Assembly: GCF_000093085.1 (NCBI RefSeq)
Contig: NC_014219.1
Location: forward strand, 1,728,384 to 1,792,383
Length of the DNA stretch: 64,000 bases
Source: [Bacillus] selenitireducens MLS10
GTDB taxonomy: Bacteria > Bacillota > Bacilli > Bacillales > Salisediminibacteriaceae
Reading direction: 5' to 3'
Shown here: positions 7,733 through 17,246 of the stretch, piece after piece
How positions within the stretch are numbered: position 1 is the stretch's first letter
How the letters are laid out: each line of letters starts with the position of its first letter
Program-made: the position numbers and the translations under genes
Notes under the pieces: generated by a model
Seen by the model: only the letters and a program-made list of their open reading frames with translations
The model's database searches: none
Told to the model about the DNA's origin: nothing

Positions 7733-8869
7733 ATGAAATTTCCTGTGAATTATGAACGAGATCCGTTTATTGTCATTTGGGAGTTAACAAGAGCGTGTGA
7801 ACTGAAATGCCTGCATTGCCGTGCAGAAGCCCAATATACCCGGGATCCGCGTGAGCTGTCTTTCGACGAAGGAAAAGCGCTCATTGATACGTTTAAGGAC
7901 ATGAATAATCCCATGCTCGTCTTTACCGGAGGCGATCCGCTTATGCGGGAGGATGTGTTTGATATTGCTTCTTATGCAATCAGTCGGGGAATCAGGGTTT
8001 CGATGACTCCGTCGGCGACACCGAATGTGACGCTCGAAGCAATGAAAAAGGCAAAGGAAGTAGGCTTGTCGAGGTGGGCTTTCAGTCTGGATGGGCCGAA
8101 TGCAGCCATTCATGATCATTTTCGCGGAACGGAAGGTTCTTATCAGCTTACAACCGACGCGATTTCCTATCTGCATGAACTTGAGCTACCGGTTCAGATT
8201 AATACAGTGATATCGAGATACAATATTGACTGTCTTGATGAGATGGCTGCAAAAGTCGAGGAATTGGGCTGTGTACTTTGGAGTGTGTTTTTTCTTGTGC
8301 CTACTGGTCGCGGGGAAGAGGGCGATATGATCTCACCTGTAGAACATGAGAAGGTCATGAGATGGTTATACAAATTATCAAAAACAGCTTCTTTCGATAT
8401 CAAGACAACCGCAGCACAGCATTACAGGAGAGTCGTATTACAGGAAAAAGAGCGGGAAGCGCAGTTGCATGCAGATGAGCAGCCTGACTATCAAGATGTT
8501 TTGCGCTCAGGGAAAACAGGGACGGTTGATGGGCTCGGACGGGCTCCTAAGGGTGTGAATGATGGGAACGGGTTTGTGTTTGTATCTCACATAGGGGATG
8601 TGTATCCGAGTGGTCTTCTTCCGGTTAAAGTGGGGAATGTCAGTGAGCAATCACTGCCGGAGATATACAGGGAATCACCGGTTTTGCAAGAACTTCGTTC
8701 GCCTGATGCGTATAAAGGAAAATGCGGCGTATGTGAATACAAACAGGTTTGTGGAGGATCGAGGTCCAGAGCATTCGCAATAACAGGTGATTACATGGAA
8801 AGTGAACCTTACTGTGTATATGTGCCAAAGGCATGGAGAAATAAACAGGCAGTAACGGATCGAGGCTGA
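7733..8869 (+). CDS. Radical SAM/SPASM protein (BA_1875-type)
   Basis: 378 residues from the ATG with GGAGG at 7720-7724. The N-terminal C-x3-C-x2-C (CELKCLHC, about residues 22-29) binds the radical [4Fe-4S] cluster with SAM. FTGGDP and SLDGPN are further radical SAM strand motifs. The C-terminus has the SPASM cysteines (CGVCEYKQVCGG and a later C). This form belongs to the group described as TIGR04053, related to haem-modifying AhbD/NirJ-type enzymes; its substrate is unknown. A perfect FNR box precedes the gene, so it is probably made without oxygen. A close paralogue is encoded at 29775-30935. Confidence 0.85.
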   Translation: MKFPVNYERDPFIVIWELTRACELKCLHCRAEAQYTRDPRELSFDEGKALIDTFKDMNNPMLVFTGGDPLMREDVFDIASYAISRGIRVSMTPSATPNVTLEAMKKAKEVGLSRWAFSLDGPNAAIHDHFRGTEGSYQLTTDAISYLHELELPVQINTVISRYNIDCLDEMAAKVEELGCVLWSVFFLVPTGRGEEGDMISPVEHEKVMRWLYKLSKTASFDIKTTAAQHYRRVVLQEKEREAQLHADEQPDYQDVLRSGKTGTVDGLGRAPKGVNDGNGFVFVSHIGDVYPSGLLPVKVGNVSEQSLPEIYRESPVLQELRSPDAYKGKCGVCEYKQVCGGSRSRAFAITGDYMESEPYCVYVPKAWRNKQAVTDRG

Positions 8870-8937
8870 ATCGATTGATATCTGCGAAACAGGCTTTATA
8901 AGTGGCTTATCTGCTGTAAAGTCGTGATTTGAAATTA

Positions 8938-8981
8938 AAAACCCGAAGTCTGTCCTAAACTGGACGAGACTTCGGGTTTGT
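8938..8981. terminator. Bidirectional terminator
   Basis: ACCCGAAGTCT and AGACTTCGGGT arms between the convergent radical SAM and LCP genes, with A's on the left and T's on the right. Confidence 0.85.
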
Positions 8982-9002
8982 TTATGAATCAGAAAAAAAG
9001 AT

Positions 9003-10037
9003 TTAATTCAAATTTCGTTCGTTGGCATCGCCACCGACACTTTCTTCACGAACCGAGACTTGTGAGGACTCCCCTTTGAGGAATTTCTGCAAGGCCTCTG
9101 CGTTTTTCTCCATATCCAATTCAAGAACGGCGCCGGCATGGCTGTAATATTCGTGACTGAACCCATTTTCAACAGGGATTGTCAATGTTTCAATTTCATC
9201 AGGCGCATTCAGGAAAAAGTCCCTGCCATAGCTGATCATCTCGCTGTTCGAGATATTCGTTTGAATATATGGTTCGACTGAGCCGAGAACTGAAGGAATT
9301 CTGGTCACTCCGGACAGGCTGAGAATTTCAGACTGCAATATACTTAATAATTCCTGTTGACGTTGAACACGCCCAAAATCGTTATCCGAATCGTTTCTGA
9401 ACCGGACGTATTTCAACGCATCTGAGCCATCCATGATGTGTGTTCCAGGCTGAAAATCAATTTCAAAATCTGTAGCTTGCTCCGCATAATACATCCGGTT
9501 CTCGATGTCTATTTCAATCCCATCCGGAGCGACTGTATCAACTACCCGTCTGAAACTGTCAAAATTGACTTGTGCATAATGCTGGATCTCAAGATCGAAA
9601 TTCTTTTCAATGGTTTCTCTTAACAAATCAAGACCGCCAAAAGCGAAGGCTGCATTGATTTTATTATAACCGCGTCCTGGAATATCAACATACGTATCTC
9701 TCATAATGGAGACGAGTTTGACTTCTTCTTCATCTGGCGCATATCGGCCGATCATAATCGTATCGGTGCGAGCCGTACCATCATCGTCGTCCACGCCTAC
9801 GAGGAGAATATTGAGTTGATTCAGGCTGTCATCTTCAGGTTCATTCACATTAAATTCGATTTCTTCCTCACGGTCAATTGTTCCGCCGCTTTCTTTTATC
9901 TCCTGGATCGTTTCATTTCGTGCACGATCGTATTCATCGGTTACCCATGCAGCTAAGGCAACGCCACCGAGTGTAAACAGAAGCAGGACGAGGAACATGA
10001 CCTTAATCTTTATACTGAACTTTGGTTTGCTTTCCAT
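9003..10037 (-). CDS. LytR-CpsA-Psr (LCP) family cell wall protein
   Basis: 344 residues from the ATG preceded by AAGAGGTG; a GTG three codons upstream lies inside the SD. One N-terminal membrane anchor (about residues 9-31) is followed by an extracytoplasmic LCP domain starting at LNILLVGVDDDDGTARTDT and containing VSIMRDTYVDIPGRG and KINAAFAFGG. LCP enzymes transfer undecaprenyl-linked glycopolymers such as wall teichoic acid to peptidoglycan; conserved Asp and Arg residues of the pyrophosphate site are present. The exposed domain is very acidic, as in salt- or alkali-adapted species. It stands alone between terminators. Which Tag paralogue (TagT, TagU or TagV type) it represents is uncertain. 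Confidence 0.88.
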   Translation of the reverse strand: MESKPKFSIKIKVMFLVLLLFTLGGVALAAWVTDEYDRARNETIQEIKESGGTIDREEEIEFNVNEPEDDSLNQLNILLVGVDDDDGTARTDTIMIGRYAPDEEEVKLVSIMRDTYVDIPGRGYNKINAAFAFGGLDLLRETIEKNFDLEIQHYAQVNFDSFRRVVDTVAPDGIEIDIENRMYYAEQATDFEIDFQPGTHIMDGSDALKYVRFRNDSDNDFGRVQRQQELLSILQSEILSLSGVTRIPSVLGSVEPYIQTNISNSEMISYGRDFFLNAPDEIETLTIPVENGFSHEYYSHAGAVLELDMEKNAEALQKFLKGESSQVSVREESVGGDANERNLN

Positions 10038-10210
10038 TCTTCTCACCTCTTAACATATGTGATTATAACAGAATTAGGTATGTATTGAGAAGAGAAATTA
10101 TATGTAAAGGGGATTATTTAATCGATCAGTCTTGAAAAGATGGATGATGATGGTTCGCTTATTCCCGGTTTTTTGATGAAATGAAGAGACTTATGAATCG
10201 TTGGCTCGTG

Positions 10211-10246
10211 TAAAGAGAAAATCTGCCTGATTGGTCATCAGGCAGA
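10211..10246 (-). terminator. Terminator after the third fnr gene
   Basis: TCTGCCTGAT and ATCAGGCAGA form a perfect 10-bp stem with a 5-nt loop. Read on the minus strand it is followed by TTTTCTCTTT. Confidence 0.85.
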
Positions 10247-10252
10247 CGGAGA

Positions 10253-10978
10253 CTAAGCCATGGTGCAGACTTCAACGGAGCATTTCTCGCAGTGAAGTTC
10301 ATTCTTTAAGGCATTGATATTGTGGATGATCAGGCTGTGCCGGTCCATACTGATAAGTTGTTGTTTTTTAAGTTCTGTAAACATCCGGTTTACGGTTTCC
10401 CGGCTTGTTCCGATAATATGGGCTATTTCCTGGTGTGTAAGACGTATATCAATGTGAATGTCTCCCTTATCATGGATGATACCGTATGAATTTGCGAGCC
10501 GGATCAAAACAGAGTACAGGGCACCGGTTTTTTCATACATCAGCAAGTCAGTAAATTTTGCCTGAGTACGTTGATTACTGAAGGCAGCGAGCTTCATGAA
10601 ATGCATGCGGAGCCTCGGATTGTGAATAAAAGCTTCTTCCATCTGTCTCTTTGGCAACTTCACCAGCACACAGTCTTCAAGTGCCTCGACCGTCAACATT
10701 GCACGAGATGATTGAAACAGTATTTCCTCACCGATGATGTGAAATTTTGGCTTCAGATGGAGAATGAATGTCTGATCTTCGTGTGCATTTTTCAGCATGC
10801 GCACGGAACCGGAAAGGATCAGATAAAGATCATCCAGTTGATCCCCTTCCTGATAAATCAGAGTACCGCATTTGATGGTTTTTCTGTCACCTGAGTACAA
10901 AAGGTACTGTTGATCTTCTTTATTTAATTGAAGAAAAAAAGGAATATCCATCTTTTGCTGGTAACGTTTCATTCCCAT
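10253..10978 (-). CDS. Fnr-type oxygen-responsive transcription regulator
   Basis: 241 residues: cyclic-nucleotide-type barrel (about 20-135), helix-turn-helix with TSRETVNRM near 191-199, and C-terminal C230-x2-C233-x4-C238, the [4Fe-4S] ligand set of Bacillus Fnr. Asp144 matches the expected fourth ligand. It ends in a TAG stop four residues after the last cysteine, the same C-terminal register as the other Fnr in the window. The ATG is preceded by AGGAGTG. A perfect FNR box sits upstream at -41.5 relative to a likely promoter, so autoregulation, or regulation by a paralogue, is expected. Confidence 0.85.
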   Translation of the reverse strand: MGMKRYQQKMDIPFFLQLNKEDQQYLLYSGDRKTIKCGTLIYQEGDQLDDLYLILSGSVRMLKNAHEDQTFILHLKPKFHIIGEEILFQSSRAMLTVEALEDCVLVKLPKRQMEEAFIHNPRLRMHFMKLAAFSNQRTQAKFTDLLMYEKTGALYSVLIRLANSYGIIHDKGDIHIDIRLTHQEIAHIIGTSRETVNRMFTELKKQQLISMDRHSLIIHNINALKNELHCEKCSVEVCTMA

Positions 10979-11016
10979 CAGTGTTCACTCCTGTCCACTT
11001 TGCGTTCTGTGTCACT

Positions 11017-11059
11017 ATTTTATCATAAGCCTATATTAAATAATGTGAGTTTTGTCACA
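11017..11059 (-). promoter_or_regulatory. Class II FNR promoter of the third fnr gene
   Basis: On the minus strand a perfect TGTGA-N6-TCACA box (11044-11059) is followed by TATGAT and TAAAAT hexamers. Using TAAAAT (11017-11022) as -10 puts the transcription start near 11010 and the box centre at about -41.5, the classic position for FNR activation. Confidence 0.7.
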
Positions 11060-11065
11060 CCGGTT

Positions 11066-12058
<993 letters not shown>

Positions 12059-12089
12059 TCATTACCCCCATTAATAATTGATGTACAAA

Positions 12090-12345
12090 TAAAAAAAAGA
12101 CCCATTCACCCCTGTTGCAGGGACGAATGGACCGTGGTACCACCCTGATTACGAACTGCAGAAAAATTGCAGTCAGTCTCTCTAAGCGATCGGGATAACG
12201 GTCGAAAACCGGATCCGGATACTTTGTAAACAGTTCCCCGGTATCTGCGAGAAAGTCCATTCGGTATGGAGGATGACCTGTTTGCACCAACCACAGGCTC
12301 TCTGTATCATCCTGTCATAACTACTACTCTTTCTCTTTGCATTCT
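12090..12345 (-). promoter_or_regulatory. Tryptophan T-box riboswitch of trpS
   Basis: Read on the minus strand, the leader has a stem I region with a specifier loop containing GAA-TGG-AC. The TGG at 12259-12257 is the tryptophan codon. The T-box core GGTGGTACCACGG lies at about 12123-12136. A terminator stem ending in eight U's (rc of 12091-12128) overlaps it, giving the usual terminator/antiterminator switch controlled by uncharged tRNA. Confidence 0.92.
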
Positions 12346-12363
12346 CTAATCAATTGTATAGTT

Positions 12364-12392
12364 ATTATACGATGTTCATTGCCTTTAAACAA
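12364..12392 (-). promoter_or_regulatory. Sigma-A promoter of the trpS leader
   Basis: Minus strand TTGTTT (12387-12392), 17-nt spacer, perfect TATAAT (12364-12369), just downstream of the antiporter stop codon. Confidence 0.8.
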
Positions 12393-12396
12393 GTTG

Positions 12397-13404
12397 TTAT
12401 CCATAAATAAAGATGAGGTAGCTCAAAATCACATACATAATTACAATCACGGAAGATGGAAGTGTATGCCATTTTGAATTTTGTTCCGCACGTTTGATCC
12501 AATTCATCCCGAATAGCGCAGTGGACGTTAACAAAAGCACCGTCAGGATTGTAATCAAAGTTACGGGATGAACGGCCTGGAGGACGGCTTCTCCACGAAG
12601 TGCTGCGTCAACAAGCGCAAGAATCAGCAGATTAAACATATTGCTTCCGAGAATATTTCCCACTGCAAGTGCGTGGTTACCGAGTTGCACGGCGACGAGC
12701 ACGGCAACGACTTCCGGAAGACTGGTAGCTCCTGCAATTAAAAAGGTGCCCATAAAGCTTGAGCCTAAGCCTGTTGCAATAGCAATAGCATCCCCCGTAA
12801 TTGTCAAAAATGAACCGGCAATGAGTGTGAAGACACTGGCTGCTGCAAATCCGTAACTTGCCTCTTTTAATGAAATGGCGTTCTTGTGATGGTCATTGAA
12901 TACAGTTGGAGGGATTATCTCATTTTGTACAGGCTCCTGATGCCGGGAAAGAACCCAAAGCCCGATCAAATAGATGATCACCATCAGGATCATTTCGATC
13001 CCAACAGAAAAGAAAGAAAAATGATAGGGAACGATCATGGGCAAAAATACAACAGCTGTCATCGTGATACCAATCCATGCAGCATACTGATGACTTTTAT
13101 CGATGGACCGAAAGATGTGGGATTTACGGTAAATCAAATCGAAGACAGCAAGAATGAGTATATTGAACAGATTGCTTCCAAAGACATTGCTGACAGCAAT
13201 ATCCGGATTATTCAAATAGACGGCTGTCAGGGAAGTCGTGACTTCAGGCAGACTTGTTGCACCTGCAAGAAGCAGCGTGCCGGCGAGCATGCCGCCGAGC
13301 TTTGTCTGTTCACCTATGACATCGGCATAGGTGGAGAGTTTAACTGCCGCCCAAACTGTGATGAAGGCACTGATGATAAATCCTGCATAGATCAATGTGG
13401 TCAA
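12397..13404 (-). CDS. CaCA-family cation antiporter
   Basis: 335 residues, about ten membrane helices. Two inverted alpha repeats are clear: AGATSLPEVTTS with SNVFGSNLFN in the first half and AGATSLPEVVAV with GNILGSNMFN in the second. These are the ion-binding motifs of Na+/Ca2+ (or H+) exchangers of the YrbG type. A hydrophilic stretch (about residues 150-175) divides the halves. A yybP-ykoY riboswitch, which senses Mn2+, precedes the gene, so the transporter may export Mn2+ or a similar divalent cation rather than Ca2+ alone. The ion specificity is inferred. Confidence 0.88.
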   Translation of the reverse strand: MTTLIYAGFIISAFITVWAAVKLSTYADVIGEQTKLGGMLAGTLLLAGATSLPEVTTSLTAVYLNNPDIAVSNVFGSNLFNILILAVFDLIYRKSHIFRSIDKSHQYAAWIGITMTAVVFLPMIVPYHFSFFSVGIEMILMVIIYLIGLWVLSRHQEPVQNEIIPPTVFNDHHKNAISLKEASYGFAAASVFTLIAGSFLTITGDAIAIATGLGSSFMGTFLIAGATSLPEVVAVLVAVQLGNHALAVGNILGSNMFNLLILALVDAALRGEAVLQAVHPVTLITILTVLLLTSTALFGMNWIKRAEQNSKWHTLPSSVIVIMYVILSYLIFIYG

Positions 13405-13426
13405 CTCCCGCAGATGGATTCAACAT

Positions 13427-13585
13427 AAAAAAGACCTTCTTATGCCCGATACATTGCCGGGTTCATAAAAAGGTCTTGCGTATTTCAGTGTGTGTAAACT
13501 GAAACTCTGTAAACCGAGTACTTTGTGTACTGTCATGACGATTCACAGACCATAAAGGTCGCTACTCCCCTTCTTGTGAAGGTGT
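13427..13585 (-). promoter_or_regulatory. yybP-ykoY (Mn2+) riboswitch
   Basis: On the minus strand the leader begins near GGGGAGTAGC (13570-13561), passes TCGTCATGAC, and closes with CGCAAGACC (about 13480-13470). These are the conserved elements of the yybP-ykoY aptamer, which binds Mn2+. A strong terminator follows (13427-13476), with AAGACC and GGTCTT arms, an inner CCGG-type stem and a run of T's. Ligand binding would prevent the terminator and switch on the antiporter. Confidence 0.85.
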
Positions 13586-13645
13586 TTGTTTAGTTGTGGT
13601 ATAACTATAGCATTATTTTTACAAATGAACAAGCGCTATTTACGG

Positions 13646-14209
13646 TCAATCAGGTGTCTTAAGGCGCTGCTCATCTCCGGTATTTTCGTAAGGAAACTGA
13701 GCCAGTTCTTCTTCTATCTTCTTGTCCAGCTCGTGAATTTTCCGCCAGGCTTTGCTGATATTGATTTTGCGGTAATGATGATTGCCTCCTGGTTCTTCAT
13801 CCGCTTCGTCGGCATCTGCTACGATCTGTTGCAGCGGTGTGCGATTCACCTGCCCATCAGGAATAAACGAATTCGTATGAAACAGCACAGCCAGCGCAAT
13901 CTGCTTTGCTTTAAACCGATCCTCTCCAAGGCGGATCAGAAGTTTATGAGCACGCTCGGCACCTTTGATTGCGTGTATGTCATGGAGACGGTATTGTTCG
14001 TAATCCCATTCCCCGTTGTTATACCATTGATAATGACCCATGTCATGCAAAAAAGCAGCCTTTACGGCAAGGTCCGGATGAACACCTCGCTCTTTTGCTA
14101 AACGGAACGCATGAAAAGCCGTGGAGATGGAGTGTGCAAGTCCGGCACGGTTGACAAATTTCTGCGCTACCGGATGGGAATAGATTTCTGCAAGCGTCAA
14201 TCGGGCCAT
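13646..14209 (-). CDS. HD-domain phosphohydrolase
   Basis: 187 residues from the ATG behind GGGAGGTGG; the frame extends upstream without an SD. H26, H33, H55 and D56 (AAFLHDMGHYQWY) form the metal-binding HD signature. Such enzymes hydrolyse phosphate esters of nucleotides or related molecules; the substrate here is not predictable. A DADEADEEPGG segment near residues 135-145 supplies further acidic ligands typical of this subgroup. It is transcribed alone, toward the riboswitch of the antiporter gene. Confidence 0.75.
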   Translation of the reverse strand: MARLTLAEIYSHPVAQKFVNRAGLAHSISTAFHAFRLAKERGVHPDLAVKAAFLHDMGHYQWYNNGEWDYEQYRLHDIHAIKGAERAHKLLIRLGEDRFKAKQIALAVLFHTNSFIPDGQVNRTPLQQIVADADEADEEPGGNHHYRKINISKAWRKIHELDKKIEEELAQFPYENTGDEQRLKTPD

Positions 14210-14308
14210 TCGACCACCTCCCTGTTGGATTTTTGTATATTGTTGTCGATTATAAGTGAACGAAATAAGACAGTCAAATAAAATAATCAATGTAAATCGA
14301 ATTCCTTA

Positions 14309-14337
14309 TTGGTAAAAGGAGTCGGAACATGTATAAT
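14309..14337 (+). promoter_or_regulatory. Sigma-A promoter for the secreted hydrolase gene
   Basis: TTGGTA (14309-14314), 17-nt spacer, perfect TATAAT (14332-14337), 67 nt before the start codon. Confidence 0.7.
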
Positions 14338-14404
14338 TTAGCTAGCAAGACTATCAGACAATCACCTATTCAATGGTGAAACAAATACAAAGGCAGGGAA
14401 CAAG

Positions 14405-15643
14405 ATGAATAAGAAAATGGTATCAGGTATATTGTCAACAGTTGCAGGAATGGTACTTCTGACGGGTGTGAATGAGATGTATGCCAATGAAAATAATGAT
14501 GAAGAGGTACTTACAGCCGGTTTTCATGTGGAGAAATTGAATGGAATGATCCAGAGAGTCTGGCCGGAACGGGTGGCCCGATTTACGTTTGATTCCGGCT
14601 ATACGTTTGAGTACCCGGATGCAGTCAGAGGCGTGTTTGTTACGGGGCATTCTGCAGGTGGTGCCAGAATGGAATCGCTTCTTGATCTTCTGGATAACAC
14701 GGCTTTAAATTCAATGGTGATTGATGTGAAAGATGATGATGGTTATCTGACGTATCGCCCGGATGAGGATGATGAGTACTACGACATTTCCCAAAATATG
14801 ATCAAGGATACAGAAGAATTAATGTCAACTCTTGAAGAACGCGAAATCTATCCGATCGCCCGTATTGTTGTGTTTAAGGATACTGTACTTGCGGAAAAAC
14901 GGCCGGATCTGTCGTTTACTCAAAACGGTGAAGTATGGAAGAATCGCCGGGGAGAAGCGTTCGTTAATCCGTTTATGAAAGAGGTATGGGAGTACAATGT
15001 GGAGATTGCAAAACGGGCCGCTGAGATGGGCTTTCAGGATATTCAGTTTGACTATGTAAGGTTCCCGGAAGGTTTCGAAACAAGGGATGAAGATTTGGAT
15101 TATGACGTGGAAGATTATATGGACAGCCCTGGGGACAACATCCAGCGCAGAGTTGATGCTGTAACGGACTTTGTTGCTTACGCGAGAGAGGAACTCGAGC
15201 CCTATGATGTGGATGTCTCCGTGGATATTTTCGGTTATGCAGCCACGATAGAACAGACTCCAGGAATCGGACAGAATTTCTCTAGGATATCCGAAAATGT
15301 GGACGTGATATCATCAATGATTTATCCGAGTCACTGGGGCCCGTATTTCGGTATAGATAAGCCGGACTTATATCCGTATGAACTGATTGATGCCTATTCA
15401 CAAGTGGAAAATGAAGTGCTCGGGGCTCTCGACAATCCTCCGGTTTCAAGACCCTGGATTCAGGATTTCACAGCAAGCTATTTAGGAGCAGGTAACTATC
15501 TGAACTATGGTCGATCTGAAGTGGAAGCCCAAATCCAGGCATTATATGATAATGATATTCATGAATTCCTACTATGGAATGCCGGCAATCGCTACACAGA
15601 AAATGTTGATTATATGCTGGATCTTGACCTGTCTTCAGACTGA
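14405..15643 (+). CDS. Secreted glycoside-hydrolase-like protein (DUF4015)
   Basis: 412 residues with a signal peptide (basic MNKK, hydrophobic 6-20, likely cleavage near residue 27). The rest matches the putative glycoside hydrolase family DUF4015: VRGVFVTGHSAGG, MVIDVKDDDGYLTY, YPIARIVVFKD, GFQDIQFDYVRFPEGF and VDVSVDIFGYA form a TIM-barrel pattern with conserved acids. The product is very acidic and probably acts at the cell wall or outside the cell on a polysaccharide; the substrate is unknown. It has its own promoter and terminator. Start ATG follows AGGCAGGG. Confidence 0.8.
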   Translation: MNKKMVSGILSTVAGMVLLTGVNEMYANENNDEEVLTAGFHVEKLNGMIQRVWPERVARFTFDSGYTFEYPDAVRGVFVTGHSAGGARMESLLDLLDNTALNSMVIDVKDDDGYLTYRPDEDDEYYDISQNMIKDTEELMSTLEEREIYPIARIVVFKDTVLAEKRPDLSFTQNGEVWKNRRGEAFVNPFMKEVWEYNVEIAKRAAEMGFQDIQFDYVRFPEGFETRDEDLDYDVEDYMDSPGDNIQRRVDAVTDFVAYAREELEPYDVDVSVDIFGYAATIEQTPGIGQNFSRISENVDVISSMIYPSHWGPYFGIDKPDLYPYELIDAYSQVENEVLGALDNPPVSRPWIQDFTASYLGAGNYLNYGRSEVEAQIQALYDNDIHEFLLWNAGNRYTENVDYMLDLDLSSD

Positions 15644-15667
15644 TTATTATCCGTGACTATCGATTCA

Positions 15668-15705
15668 CAGCCTCCTTAATCGCTTGATTAAGGAGGCTGT
15701 TTTAT
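15668..15705 (+). terminator. Terminator after the DUF4015 gene
   Basis: CAGCCTCCTTAATC and GATTAAGGAGGCTG form a 14-bp stem followed by TTTTATT. Confidence 0.9.
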
Positions 15706-15933
15706 TGAAGTATCGGTAAACCTGATATCATGAAATCCCAACTTCAGCTTTTACGACTTTTTAAGCAAAGAAAAGGATTTGGGCGAACAATCAATCCTAA
15801 AGCGCTCTGAAAGAGGTTAGAGCTTGTCATACCGGTAAAAAAGGTACAAAGAAGCTTTTCTGAAAAGTGTACATGTTATATAATAGAGAAAATGGCTAGG
15901 TACGCAGCAAGAAGCAGACGGAGGTCGCAGTTC

Positions 15934-16503
15934 ATGAATTGGTACGAGAAACTGAGTCAGTATTTTCCCATTGAAGAAATGAAGTCCAAAGAACATATGG
16001 ATTTACTGTTGAAAGAGAAGAAAGATGTCTACAAAAAAGAAGAGGGTCAGCATCATGTAATGATGTATGTTGAGACAGATGATTTTTTGTTTATTGATTA
16101 TTTATTCGTTTCAAAAGATGCAAGGGGTTCAGGTTTGGGTAAAAAGTTATTAACCGCTCTGAAAGAAAAGAGAAAGCCGATCATTCTTGAAGTGGAGCCC
16201 ATTGATTATGATGACTCAGATACAGAGAAGCGGATGAGGTTTTACAGCAGAGAAGGGTTTACCCATGCAGAATCGATCGGTTATACAAGAAGATCGCTTG
16301 CTACTGGCGAGCTGACCGAACTTGAAATTCTCTATTGGTCACCGGAAAATGACAGCGAGGAAAGCATTTACCGGAAAATGTGTCACACGTATGAAAATAT
16401 CCACACCTACAAAGATAAAGAACTGTACGGTGAATCCTATCAAAAAGTGGACGAAGTGTTATCCTATGAGGATGACAGTGATGATAAGGAACCTTCAGCT
16501 TAA
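15934..16503 (+). CDS. yjbC: GNAT acetyltransferase YjbC
   Basis: 189 residues from the ATG behind GGAGGT; an in-frame ATG 14 codons upstream lacks an SD and lies in the promoter region. The acetyl-CoA site LFVSKDARGSGLGKKLL (about 62-78) and RFYSREGF (about 106-113) mark the GNAT fold. In B. subtilis YjbC is encoded just before spx and is linked to thiol stress management, and the position is the same here. The C-terminal 40 residues are strongly charged. The acetyl acceptor is unknown. A TATAAT at 15879-15884 is a likely -10. Confidence 0.8.
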   Translation: MNWYEKLSQYFPIEEMKSKEHMDLLLKEKKDVYKKEEGQHHVMMYVETDDFLFIDYLFVSKDARGSGLGKKLLTALKEKRKPIILEVEPIDYDDSDTEKRMRFYSREGFTHAESIGYTRRSLATGELTELEILYWSPENDSEESIYRKMCHTYENIHTYKDKELYGESYQKVDEVLSYEDDSDDKEPSA

Positions 16504-16571
16504 AACAAATAAACAGTTTAGCGACGTCTCATTGAACATTCAGGTATGTCTGAAAGAAGGGAGTGTTCGTA

Positions 16572-16703
16572 ATGAGTAATCGAACGAAACGAAAAAAGAA
16601 GAAGTTATTATGGAGAGACCTTTTGAAACGAAAGTGGGAAGAGGTCAATAAGGCCCCAAATCCAAAGGGCAGAGCCGTATCCAATATACGCGCTGCCGGA
16701 TGA
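16572..16703 (+). CDS. Small basic protein of unknown function
   Basis: A 43-codon frame with GAAGGGA as SD, 68 nt after yjbC. The product is strongly basic (a TKRKKKK cluster near the start) with a tryptophan-containing amphipathic stretch LLWRDLLKRKWEEV. It could be a nucleic-acid- or membrane-surface-binding microprotein. I do not recognise the family. A terminator follows about 70 nt later. Coding status rests only on the SD, the length and the biased composition. Confidence 0.45.
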   Translation: MSNRTKRKKKKLLWRDLLKRKWEEVNKAPNPKGRAVSNIRAAG

Positions 16704-16775
16704 CAGGGTTATACAGGTAAACGCTGAAGGTTCTTATTATAAATAAGGCATCAGGAATTGATCCCGTTAAGTCGA

Positions 16776-16812
16776 GAAACTCTCACCAGTTTGTGGTGAG
16801 AGTTTCTTTTTT
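16776..16812 (+). terminator. Terminator after the yjbC region
   Basis: GAAACTCTCACCA and TGGTGAGAGTTTC form a perfect 13-bp stem followed by six T's. Confidence 0.92.
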
Positions 16813-17150
16813 AAAAATCGATGATACTGCGGATAAATATGCAAGTTATCGAACGTATATTGAAATCAAAAATGGTTGAAAGGGCAGATCATCGGCCCTT
16901 TATATGATAATCGTTTGTTGTAATTGAAAATCAATAAGAAAAAGGTGAAACTTCCATATAAACTGAATCGTAAATATGGATACAAGGATTTGAACGAGCC
17001 GATTGTAAATTTCAATATTTCTCTTAAAACTCCTTATTTTCCGGTTTAAAAAACCGTTTACAGGGAACTGTTCAATTATGCAGTGAAAAAACACATAATA
17101 TTTAAGTTTTGTAGAAGCAATTTTCGAAAAAGGGTACTCAGCAGATATTT
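16813..17150. other. AT-rich non-coding stretch before spx
   Basis: About 340 bases between the yjbC terminator and the spx promoter. I see no credible coding frame, since a 64-codon minus-strand frame lacks an SD. I see no strong hairpin or repeat. In B. subtilis the spx gene has several promoters upstream, so this stretch may hold regulatory sites that I cannot identify. Confidence 0.4.
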
Positions 17151-17156
17151 TTTATT

Positions 17157-17171
17157 GTATAATAATTATTA
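17157..17171 (+). promoter_or_regulatory. PerR-like box at the spx promoter
   Basis: The 15 bases match the PerR consensus TTATAATNATTATAA at 13 positions and overlap a TATAAT -10 hexamer (17158-17163). PerR represses one spx promoter in B. subtilis, so the same peroxide control is plausible here. The -35 is weak. Confidence 0.5.
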
Positions 17172-17246
17172 TAAATAAGAACGTATCGTGGCAGTCCAAT
17201 TGAGAATAAGTGCAACCGTAAGTATATACTTTAAGGAGGCGTCACT

